Positions 1-4,935 of a stretch of DNA of 6,617 bases are shown here, in pieces. The translations under genes were made by a program, and so were the position numbers. Numbering within the stretch: position 1 is the stretch's first letter; every line of letters begins with the position of its first letter. Source of the stretch: a candidate division Zixibacteria bacterium RBG_16_43_9 (GTDB taxonomy: Bacteria > Zixibacteria > MSB-5A5 > RBG-16-43-9); assembly GCA_001775355.1 (NCBI GenBank), contig MEWM01000095.1, positions 1-6,617 of the forward strand, in the 5' to 3' direction. The notes under the pieces were generated by a model. The model ran no database searches. It saw nothing but the letters and a program-made list of their open reading frames with translations, and had not been told where the DNA came from.

Positions 1-228
1 ATTTATAACCTTTTCTCCGAGATTAAGCTCGTCTACTGAATAGACCCGATTCAATCTGTACCCCTTTGCATATTTCTTAAGGGCCTGATGAAAAACACCG
101 ATGGAGCCAAAAACAAGAGGCACAAAAATTCTTTTAATTTCAGGTTTGGTAATTGATTTAACCACCACTTCAGGACCTATCCCGGCCGGATCACCCATAG
201 TAATTCCTAAAATTGGTTTTCTTCTCAT
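1..228 (-). CDS. pdxA: 4-hydroxythreonine-4-phosphate dehydrogenase PdxA, N-terminal part (cut by window edge)
   Basis: PdxA oxidises 4-phosphohydroxy-L-threonine with NAD(P) in the DXP-dependent route to pyridoxal 5'-phosphate; it is a cytosolic, metal-dependent homodimer. Only the first 76 codons are in the window and the frame runs open off position 1. The diagnostic N-terminal motif GITMGDPAGIGPE occupies residues 8-20, followed by VVVKS, as in PdxA proteins. The start is ATG at 226-228; an in-frame stop lies three codons upstream, so no longer start is possible, and an internal Met at residue 11 is inside the motif. I see no good Shine-Dalgarno sequence in front. It is divergent from the secreted repeat protein. 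The metal-binding histidines lie beyond the window, so activity cannot be judged. The family call is secure from the motif. Confidence 0.93.
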   Translation of the reverse strand, partial: MRRKPILGITMGDPAGIGPEVVVKSITKPEIKRIFVPLVFGSIGVFHQALKKYAKGYRLNRVYSVDELNLGEKVIN

Positions 229-290
229 ACCAAACTAACTTATGGAAAATTTCAAAAATCGCAAGGAAAATCAAAGGGAATGGAAGCAAA

Positions 291-325
291 CGGCGAGAAG
301 CGAGGATTGAGTAGCGAGCATCGAG
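291..325. repeat. Degenerate heptanucleotide tandem repeat (five units)
   Basis: GAG recurs exactly every 7 nt (295-297, 302-304, 309-311, 316-318, 323-325), giving the units cggcgag, aagcgag, gattgag, tagcgag and catcgag. Looser units flank it on each side (aagcaaa at 284-290, ggtgaaa at 326-332). Read on the minus strand each unit begins with CTC. A period of 7 is not codon-compatible, so this is a DNA-level repeat. Confidence 0.75.
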
Positions 326-371
326 GGTGAAAACCTCTTGCCTTTCCAACCACCCAATGGACGACCACACG

Positions 372-432
372 GTTCAACAGGCTCACCGTCCTGACTGTTC
401 GACTTTGCTCACAGCCCCTGAGAAAGGTCGAA
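372..432. repeat. Two imperfect direct copies of a GTTCRAC..GCTCAC..CCTGA block with an inverted GTCGAA arm
   Basis: Copy one has GTTCAAC (372-378), GCTCAC (381-386) and CCTGA (390-394). Copy two has GTTCGAC (397-403), GCTCAC (407-412) and CCTGA (417-421). TTCGAC at 398-403 is the reverse complement of GTCGAA at 427-432, so copy two can fold back. It looks like an eroded dispersed palindromic repeat of the kind seen between genes in many uncultured bacterial genomes. Confidence 0.5.
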
Positions 433-451
433 GGGAGCACAGCCGAAGGAA

Positions 452-465
452 GGGTCGCCCCTACG
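452..465 (-). repeat. Single arm of a CGTAGGGGC(A)GACCC intergenic repeat
   Basis: On the minus strand this reads CGTAGGGGCGACCC. The same word with one extra A occurs at 2171-2185, where it forms the left side of a complete hairpin. Here the pairing arm is absent, so it appears to be a remnant. Confidence 0.5.
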
Positions 466-482
466 CTAAATCCAAAAAAGAC

Positions 483-508
483 TTGACAAAATTTCGCTTG
501 CATATAAG
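483..508 (+). promoter_or_regulatory. Possible promoter of the secreted repeat protein gene
   Basis: A perfect TTGACA (-35 type) lies at 483-488. The best -10-like hexamer is TATAAG at 503-508, only 14 bp away, which is shorter than the usual 16-18. An alternative is a Bacteroidetes-like TAnnTTTG-type box with one mismatch at 510-517. The position, 45-70 bp ahead of the ATG, fits. The -35 is clear; the -10 is uncertain. Confidence 0.4.
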
Positions 509-552
509 TTATTATTGGATAGCCACAAAAAAGTTAATAGCAGGAGGGATTT

Positions 553-2166
553 ATGCGTCCTGTCCAAAAGCTTTTCCTTCTTGGTCTTTTGTTTTCTGTT
601 CTGTCCTTTTTGCCTATCTCAGTAAGTGAATCCGATACAAAATTTGATCTCGAAAACAAAGCCAGCCCCAGATTGAATTCAATAACTTCCAGTATAGTGG
701 ATGATTTTTTAGTTAATGATGACACCGGAAGCGGTACGCAGATGGATCCTGCCATTTCCACAGACCCCTTTTATGGCAACTTTGTCCTTACCTGGGACGA
801 TAACCGGGAATTCTACCCGAAGATATATGCACAGAGATTAGATTATTCCGGCGCTCGTCTGGGGATCAACTTCAAGGTGAATGATGACACCGGAACTGGA
901 TGGCAATTAGTCCCGGCCATAGGCAAAGACTTGTTTGGCAATTTCGTGATCGTGTGGTGGGACTGGAACTGTGGTATATGTGGCCAAAGATTTAGCATTT
1001 CGGGTACCCCTTTAGGCGCTCGTTTCGCAGCCAACAGTTATAACCCACAGGGCTGGGTCTCTTATCCAGCAATAGCTGTGGACCTATTTGGCGATTTTAT
1101 CATCACCTGGCAGGAGGAAAACTATTATTTTAACTCCAACATTTACGCCCAGCTATTTGACTCATCTGGCACCGCATCAGATTCTACTTTTAGGGTAGAG
1201 TACGGCGCAACGTCCTACGCGCATGCTCCTTCAATTGCCTTGGATGGTTCTGGGAATTTCATGATCACCTGGGCAGATAAACGCGCCGACGGTACTTACC
1301 AAGTCTATGCTCAGAGATTCAATTCCGCTGGTACCCCTTTAGGTTCAAACTTCAAGGTGAGTGACCTTAATGTGACTGCCTCCCAAGCATCTCCTGCTGC
1401 AGCCGCAAACTGGTCAGGGGATTTTATTATCACCTGGGAAGACTACAGAAACGGCCATTTTGACATCTATGCCCAGAGGTTTGATTCTTCGGGTTCCCCC
1501 ATCGACTCCAACTTCAAAGTGAACGACGGCGCTGGTTCCGCATACCCATACCAGTATTCTCCTTCCATTGCCGTAGATGTCCAGGGCTCCGGTAGCTTTG
1601 TCATCACCTGGGAAGACGGACGCAATGGCAATGCTGATATCTATGCCCAGAGATATGATTCGTCTGCAAGTCGTGTGAGGAACAACTATATGGTAAACGA
1701 CCCACAATTCGCTTCCTTCGCGCAAACAACGCCGGACATCGCTGTTAACGGTTCGAAACTATTTTTCACCTGGATGGACACTCGTAGAGGAAACCGGGAT
1801 ATCTACGCCAAAATAGTTGACTGGAACTGGACTGAAGTTGAAGAAGAGGAGTTAGCGAATCTGCCCAATTCTTATGAATTATCTCAGAACTTCCCTAACC
1901 CTTTCAACCCCTATACTAATATCTCTTTCAGCCTAAAGGCTCAAGGCTCAACGCTCAAAGGGTCCATCCGCACATCCCTAATTATATACAACATCTTAGG
2001 GCAGAAGGTTAAGACTCTGCTGGATGAGGAGAAATTGCCTGGTAGTTACAAAGTAATCTGGGATGGAAAAGATGATTTAGGCAAAGAGGTGGCAAGCGGG
2101 ATATATTTTTATCAGCTAAAAACGCCAGACTATACTGCCACCAAGAAGATGATTTTATTGAGATGA
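553..2166 (+). CDS. Secreted seven-repeat protein with C-terminal FlgD-like/T9SS type A sorting domain
   Basis: An exported protein of 537 residues; its ligand or activity is unknown. Residues 1-25 form a signal peptide (Lys6, a hydrophobic run 7-22, a likely SVS cleavage site). Seven repeats of about 51-58 residues begin near 52, 107, 158, 213, 267, 321 and 379, with the pattern FxVND...PxIAxD..GxFxITWxDxR.G..DIYAQRxDSSG; this spacing suggests a seven-bladed beta-propeller, by inference. Residues 437-537 form a sorting-type domain: an NFPNPFNP motif (446-453), IYNILGQKVKTLL, WDGKDDLGKEVASGIYFYQL and a basic KKMILLR end. In type IX secretors this domain directs outer-membrane export and is then cleaved, but no T9SS machinery is visible here. 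The start is well supported: AGGAGG at 542-547, 5 nt before the ATG. Oddities are a CGIC pair in repeat 2 and a heptad DNA repeat inside the sorting domain. The gene stands alone and converges on rho. Confidence 0.9.
   Translation: MRPVQKLFLLGLLFSVLSFLPISVSESDTKFDLENKASPRLNSITSSIVDDFLVNDDTGSGTQMDPAISTDPFYGNFVLTWDDNREFYPKIYAQRLDYSGARLGINFKVNDDTGTGWQLVPAIGKDLFGNFVIVWWDWNCGICGQRFSISGTPLGARFAANSYNPQGWVSYPAIAVDLFGDFIITWQEENYYFNSNIYAQLFDSSGTASDSTFRVEYGATSYAHAPSIALDGSGNFMITWADKRADGTYQVYAQRFNSAGTPLGSNFKVSDLNVTASQASPAAAANWSGDFIITWEDYRNGHFDIYAQRFDSSGSPIDSNFKVNDGAGSAYPYQYSPSIAVDVQGSGSFVITWEDGRNGNADIYAQRYDSSASRVRNNYMVNDPQFASFAQTTPDIAVNGSKLFFTWMDTRRGNRDIYAKIVDWNWTEVEEEELANLPNSYELSQNFPNPFNPYTNISFSLKAQGSTLKGSIRTSLIIYNILGQKVKTLLDEEKLPGSYKVIWDGKDDLGKEVASGIYFYQLKTPDYTATKKMILLR
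1931..1958 (+). repeat. Heptanucleotide tandem repeat inside the sorting-domain coding sequence
   Basis: Four 7-nt units gcctaaa, ggctcaa, ggctcaa and cgctcaa run without a break. They encode residues around 460-469 (LKAQGSTLKG region), an insert between the ISFSL strand and the IYNILGQKVK strand, where related domains usually have a short turn. The period 7 is out of step with codons, so the repeat acts at the DNA level. The CTCA core recalls the minus-strand CTC heptads at 291-325. Confidence 0.65.
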
Positions 2167-2175
2167 TTTTCGTAG

Positions 2176-2197
2176 GGGCAGACCCCCGTGTCTGCCC
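2176..2197 (+). repeat. Hairpin H1, CGTAGGGGCAGAC-type intergenic repeat
   Basis: GGGCAGAC (2176-2183) pairs with GTCTGCCC (2190-2197) across a 6-nt loop. It is preceded by CGTAG (2171-2175), and the whole left side matches the remnant at 452-465 apart from one A. It starts 10 nt after the stop codon of the secreted protein and is followed by no T-run. Confidence 0.7.
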
Positions 2198-2242
2198 TTC
2201 GTACCTGACTAACATAGTTCAATCCCTGCATTTTAGCTCGAT

Positions 2243-2273
2243 AGAGACGCATGACTATGCGTCTCTTTATTTT
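2243..2273 (+). terminator. Rho-independent terminator of the secreted repeat protein gene
   Basis: AGAGACGCAT (2243-2252) and ATGCGTCTCT (2257-2266) form a perfect 10-bp stem with a GACT loop, followed on the plus strand by TTATTTT (2267-2273). The T-rich tail exists only on the plus side, so it fits the upstream plus-strand gene, which ends 76 nt earlier. It could also be one more member of the hairpin series in this gap. Confidence 0.7.
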
Positions 2274-2274
2274 G

Positions 2275-2299
2275 GCGACCCTAAAAGGGTCGCGCTACG
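2275..2299. repeat. Hairpin H3 with CTACG tail
   Basis: GCGACCCT (2275-2282) and AGGGTCGC (2286-2293) make a perfect 8-bp stem with an AAA loop, followed by GCTACG (2294-2299). On the minus strand it begins CGTAGCGCGACCC, close to the remnant at 452-465. Confidence 0.65.
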
Positions 2300-2310
2300 A
2301 TTCGATTCTG

Positions 2311-2328
2311 GTCAACCTGAAGGTTGAC
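2311..2328. repeat. Hairpin H4
   Basis: GTCAACCT (2311-2318) and AGGTTGAC (2321-2328) are perfectly complementary with only GA between them. In DNA this is a near-perfect 18-bp palindrome; as RNA the loop would have to open to about four nucleotides. Confidence 0.6.
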
Positions 2329-2346
2329 ACTCCAAAGCGAAATATT

Positions 2347-2362
2347 GCTTGATAAATCAAGC
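2347..2362. repeat. Hairpin H5 with CTAC tail
   Basis: GCTTGAT (2347-2353) and ATCAAGC (2356-2362) flank AA, and the copy is followed by GACTAC (2363-2368). The layout, a short palindrome then CTAC, is like H3 although the arms are unrelated. Confidence 0.55.
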
Positions 2363-2471
2363 GACTACAAAAGACCCTTCCCTGGAAAATCGAAGTCTCT
2401 CGTTACAATATTAAAGATTTCATTGAAATGAAGGAAAATAATAGGAGAAAACTTAAACCCCCGAAAAAAAT

Positions 2472-3719
2472 CTAATCCTTCATCGACTCTAAGAATTTGG
2501 AGTTGTTCTTGGTTTTTCTTATCCTGTCCAGTAAGAACTCCATAGCCTCAACTGAGTTCATCTCATTCAAGAATCTCCTCAAGATCCAGACTTTACTCAA
2601 TTCCTCCTCAGACAAAAGGAGTTCCTCCTTACGGGTGCCAGAACGGTTGATATCCATAGCCGGGAAGATCCTGCGGTCCTGAAGCCGGCGGTCTAAGACT
2701 ATCTCCATATTTCCGGTTCCCTTAAACTCCTCAAAGATGACTTCATCCATTCTGCTGCCGGTCTCGATCAAGGCAGTAGCCATAATGGTGAGGCTCCCGC
2801 CCTCTTCGATATTCCGGGCTGCGCCAAAAAACCTTTTGGGTTTCTGCAGGGCATTAGCGTCCACTCCACCGGAGAGGATTTTTCCGCTGTGAGGAACAAC
2901 TGCATTATGCGCCCGGGCTAAACGGGTGATGCTGTCCAAAAGGATAACTACATCCTGCTGGTGTTCTACCAGTCTTTTGGCTTTTTCTATCACCATATCT
3001 GCCACCTGCACATGCCGGTCTGCCGGCTCATCAAAGGTGGAACTGACCACCTCTCCTTTAACCGAACGCTTCATATCGGTGACCTCTTCTGGTCTTTCAT
3101 CGATCAGAAGCACTATCAGCTTTATCTCCGGGTGGTTGGCGGTGACGCTGTTGGCGATCTTCTGCAGAAGGATAGTCTTTCCAGCCTTTGGCGGTGACAC
3201 GATCAAACCCCTCTGACCCTTTCCAACCGGACAGACCAGATCCATTATCCGCATAGAGACTTCTTCGGTAGCGGTTTCCAGTTGAATCCTTTTTTCCGGA
3301 TAAAGAGGTGTCAAGTTGTCAAATAAAACCTTATGTTTTGCCACCTCCGGGTTCTCGAAATTGACCGCCTCGATCTTCAAAAGGGCAAAATACCGCTCCG
3401 AATCCTTAGGCGGCCTCACCTGTCCGGAGATAGTATCCCCTTTTCTCAAATCGAACCTCTTTATCTGGGAAGGGGAAACATAGATATCATCCGGTCCAGG
3501 CAGATAGTTATAATCTGGGGAACGAAGGAAACCGTAACCTTCGGGCAGAATCTCTAAAACCCCCTCGGCAAAGATCAGTCCATTCTTCTCAGTCTTTGCC
3601 TCTAAGATCTTGAATATTAGATCCTGTTTTCTCAAGCCCGCGCAGCCGGGGATGTCTAACTCCTCCGCCAGTTTCAAAAGCTCCGACACGGTCTTGCTTT
3701 TAAGCTCAACTATATCCAT
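2472..3719 (-). CDS. rho: Transcription termination factor Rho
   Basis: Rho is the hexameric RNA-dependent ATPase that loads on untranslated RNA and dislodges RNA polymerase. At 415 residues it is close to the E. coli length, with no large N-terminal insertion. Residues 1-43 form the helical Rho N domain. About 48-120 form the cold-shock-like primary RNA-binding domain with an RNP1-like GYGFLRSP (61-68). The ATPase core follows: Walker A SPPKAGKT (175-182), [10 protein letters not shown] (207-216) with the catalytic glutamate, Walker [15 protein letters not shown] (257-270), Q-loop [20 protein letters not shown] (283-302) and R-loop [13 protein letters not shown] (333-345). All key motifs are intact. 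The ATG at 3717-3719 has a GAGGTGA ribosome binding site (3724-3730, minus strand) 4 nt upstream. It is the last gene of the minus-strand series, 147 bp behind rsfS. Own-promoter control is possible, but no clear boxes are visible. Identification is certain. Confidence 0.99.
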   Translation of the reverse strand: MDIVELKSKTVSELLKLAEELDIPGCAGLRKQDLIFKILEAKTEKNGLIFAEGVLEILPEGYGFLRSPDYNYLPGPDDIYVSPSQIKRFDLRKGDTISGQVRPPKDSERYFALLKIEAVNFENPEVAKHKVLFDNLTPLYPEKRIQLETATEEVSMRIMDLVCPVGKGQRGLIVSPPKAGKTILLQKIANSVTANHPEIKLIVLLIDERPEEVTDMKRSVKGEVVSSTFDEPADRHVQVADMVIEKAKRLVEHQQDVVILLDSITRLARAHNAVVPHSGKILSGGVDANALQKPKRFFGAARNIEEGGSLTIMATALIETGSRMDEVIFEEFKGTGNMEIVLDRRLQDRRIFPAMDINRSGTRKEELLLSEEELSKVWILRRFLNEMNSVEAMEFLLDRIRKTKNNSKFLESMKD

Positions 3720-3866
3720 CGATTCACCTCTTAAGATGTGATTTTGATTATTGTTTTCATAATTCCTTAGATTCTTTTCTCTAAACTTTTTTTAGCAGAC
3801 AAAAGCAGAGAAACTTTTTTTATTCGAATAGTTTAACTAAAAAATAATTTTTGATCTTGGGGCAGC
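3720..3866 (-). promoter_or_regulatory. AT-rich rho leader region with direct repeats and a tiny leader frame
   Basis: Between rsfS and rho lie two 12-bp direct copies of AAACTTTTTTTA (3783-3794 and 3811-3822), an inverted pair TTTCTCT/AGAGAAA (3776-3782, 3807-3813) and a TATTCGAATA palindrome (3821-3830). On the minus strand a 9-codon frame MKTIIKITS (3731-3760) has AAGGA just upstream, and its stop lies next to the rho ribosome binding site. I see no convincing -35/-10 pair. A regulatory leader is inferred from E. coli, where rho has a controlled leader; the sequence alone does not prove it. Confidence 0.3.
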
Positions 3867-4244
3867 TTACCTGTTCTTTTTTGGGACTCTGATTTTTTCT
3901 TTGATCTCTTTCACCTTTGCATCCCCCCATAATCTTTCTAACCCGTAGAACTCCCTGGTTTCGTCTAAGAAGATATGCACCACCACGTCCACGTAATCTA
4001 AAAGTATCCACTTGGAATTTTGGTACCCCTCGGCATGCCAGGCTTTTATCCCTTTTTTCTTGAGGCTTTCAGTTATATGGTCCGCGATCGCCCTGCCCTG
4101 TAACTCCACCTCTGCAGAACAGACTAGGAAGTAATCGGTGATATCCGCCACTTTCCTCAGGTCCAGAACCTTTATGTCTGCGGCTTTTTTCTCCAGGGCA
4201 TATCTGCCAATTAAATTTGCTAACCTCTGAGAAGAGATTTTCAA
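3867..4244 (-). CDS. rsfS: Ribosomal silencing factor RsfS
   Basis: RsfS binds ribosomal protein uL14 on the 50S subunit and blocks subunit joining when nutrients are scarce. With the TTG at 4242-4244 as start the protein has 125 residues beginning MKISSQRLANLIGRYALEKK, a typical RsfS length and N-terminus. Family motifs are clear: VLDLRKVADITDYFLVCSA, then GYQNSKWILLDYVDVVVHIF and REFYGLERLWGDA. A longer frame to a TTG at 4304 adds 20 residues, but that codon lies in the loop and arm of hairpin H6 and lacks a ribosome binding site, so I take the extra residues as repeat-derived. The TTG at 4244 is not ideal either: GGAGG lies about 14 nt ahead. The neighbouring LytR_C gene is a recurrent partner of rsfS in several phyla. 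The function call is certain; the start is tentative. Confidence 0.92.
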   Translation of the reverse strand: MKISSQRLANLIGRYALEKKAADIKVLDLRKVADITDYFLVCSAEVELQGRAIADHITESLKKKGIKAWHAEGYQNSKWILLDYVDVVVHIFLDETREFYGLERLWGDAKVKEIKEKIRVPKKNR

Positions 4245-4273
4245 CTTGAGCTTTTCTTCCTCCCTACGGGGAA

Positions 4274-4315
4274 CTACGTCCGGCGTAGCCGTCGTATCCC
4301 GCAAAAATGCGGGAT
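4274..4315. repeat. Hairpin H6 with CTACG-type tail between lytR_C and rsfS
   Basis: ATCCCGCA (4296-4303) and TGCGGGAT (4308-4315) form a perfect 8-bp stem with an AAAA loop. On its rsfS side lie a second small stem CTACG/CGTAG (4274-4278, 4284-4288, loop 5) and the overlapping alternative CGGC-GTA-GCCG (4281-4291). The plan, a perfect hairpin next to CTACG, matches H3. It sits between the lytR_C stop and the rsfS core and supplies the doubtful N-terminal codons of the long rsfS frame. Confidence 0.65.
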
Positions 4316-4325
4316 TATCGACCTT

Positions 4326-4823
4326 TTAATCTTTTAGTTTAAAAATCTTCTGATAATCCTGACCCAGGATCAGGGTATAGCTTATATTCAGATAATTGTT
4401 TTCCAGTTGCCGGGGGAGGATGTTTTTCTTCTTCAATCCGATTTTTTCAGCGAGCAGCAAAGCGGCCTTCTCCTCTCCCATTCTATCCAGAAGAAAACTC
4501 TCCTTAACCAGGGAATCAGGCAGGTCTTTCTGTTCAACTATAACCAGATAATAGGGGCTGAAATTTTTTTTCTCCAGGAACTGGGCAAAACCAGGACTGA
4601 TTCTTTTGCCTGAGGAGTTCAGCACTTGCACTCGCAACGGAATCGTTCTCAGACTCCCCTCTGCTTGTGTTTGGGTTAATCTTTTGGCTGAAGAGAGGAC
4701 AAATAATATCGTCAATAAACCCAAAAAAGCTATTCCCAGGTCCAGAAACCTTCCCCCCCGTTTTGCTTTGGACCTCTTGCGGTAAAAACGATACCTTTTA
4801 TCCGCGCCCTTTCGCTTGAACAT
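4326..4823 (-). CDS. Membrane-anchored LytR_C domain protein
   Basis: A 165-residue protein of unknown exact role. The first 26 residues are very basic (RKRSKAKRGGR), followed by one membrane helix at about 27-46, so the N-terminus should be cytosolic and the rest periplasmic. Residues 62-158 fit the LytR cell-envelope-related C-terminal domain (LytR_C): LRVQVLNSSG (63-72), a middle KESFLLDRMGEEKAALLLAEKIG (107-129) and a final YTLILGQDY (149-157). The catalytic LCP phosphotransferase domain that carries LytR_C in other proteins is absent, so it is not itself a teichoic-acid or glycan ligase; a scaffold or wall-binding role is a guess. The ribosome binding site is weak (GGAA near the ATG). 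It precedes rsfS, a pairing seen in many genomes, and shares its reading frame, parted by one TAA at 4326-4328. Confidence 0.85.
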   Translation of the reverse strand: MFKRKGADKRYRFYRKRSKAKRGGRFLDLGIAFLGLLTILFVLSSAKRLTQTQAEGSLRTIPLRVQVLNSSGKRISPGFAQFLEKKNFSPYYLVIVEQKDLPDSLVKESFLLDRMGEEKAALLLAEKIGLKKKNILPRQLENNYLNISYTLILGQDYQKIFKLKD

Positions 4824-4935
4824 AATTTCCGGGAATAAAGAAACTCAGCACTGTAGAAAATCTATCTGGAAATAAATTTTAGATATTTTAGTTTTAAAAA
4901 AGAAAAAACGTAAAATAGCTTCGATAACCTACCTC

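Larger units (their letters stand above)
229..552. other. Intergenic gap built of degenerate short repeats, ending in promoter and RBS
   Basis: This 324-bp divergent gap between pdxA and the secreted repeat protein has no convincing gene. In order it contains a run of heptads (291-325), two imperfect copies of a GTTCRAC..GCTCAC..CCTGA block (372-421) followed by GTCGAAGGG, a single arm of a CGTAGGGGCGACCC-type repeat (452-465, read on the minus strand), a TTGACA box (483-488) and an AGGAGG ribosome binding site (542-547). Small reading frames crossing it on both strands run straight through these repeats and show no protein-like composition. Confidence 0.6.
2167..2471. other. Convergent intergenic gap with five successive hairpins
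   Basis: The 305-bp gap between two convergent genes has no gene-like reading frame. It contains five perfect short inverted repeats in the first 200 bp (2176-2197, 2243-2266, 2275-2293, 2311-2328, 2347-2362), with unrelated arm sequences. The last 110 bp are AT-rich, with only a weak palindrome (2419-2432). No U-tract terminator is seen directly behind rho on the minus strand. Confidence 0.65.

Noticed and set aside
291..465. CRISPR array
   Set aside because: The repeats are short, irregular and degenerate, with no constant repeat of 23-40 bp and no evenly sized spacers; no cas genes nearby.
252..629. Two overlapping open frames on opposite strands (252-503 minus, 327-629 plus)
   Set aside because: Both cross the heptad and palindromic repeats, lack ribosome binding sites and show no protein-like pattern; the plus one also runs into the start of the secreted protein gene.
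1414..1725. 103-codon open frame on the minus strand inside the secreted protein gene
   Set aside because: It is the shadow of the repeated coding sequence on the other strand; its own repetitiveness comes from the real repeats.
2243..2266. Bidirectional terminator also serving rho
   Set aside because: The stem is symmetrical, but on the minus strand it is followed by ATCGAGC and not by a T-run, and it lies over 200 bp behind the rho stop.
2419..2432. TTCATT-GA-AATGAA palindrome as an operator
   Set aside because: Short, AT-rich and behind two convergent genes, so there is no promoter for it to regulate.
2167..2471. Insertion sequence or integron-type attachment site
   Set aside because: No transposase or integrase and no terminal inverted repeats enclosing a cargo; the hairpins are independent short units.
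2926..3216. Plus-strand frames of 96 and 78 codons antisense to rho
   Set aside because: They lie opposite the conserved Rho ATPase core and have no ribosome binding site or family resemblance.
3820..4011. 63-codon minus-strand frame overlapping the end of rsfS
   Set aside because: It lies out of frame over the conserved RsfS C-terminus; composition is a frame shadow.
4824..4935. Separate promoter for lytR_C in the 112-bp AT-rich gap
   Set aside because: No -35/-10 pair with acceptable spacing could be made out in the A/T-rich stretch; the promoter at 5385-5412 is sufficient.
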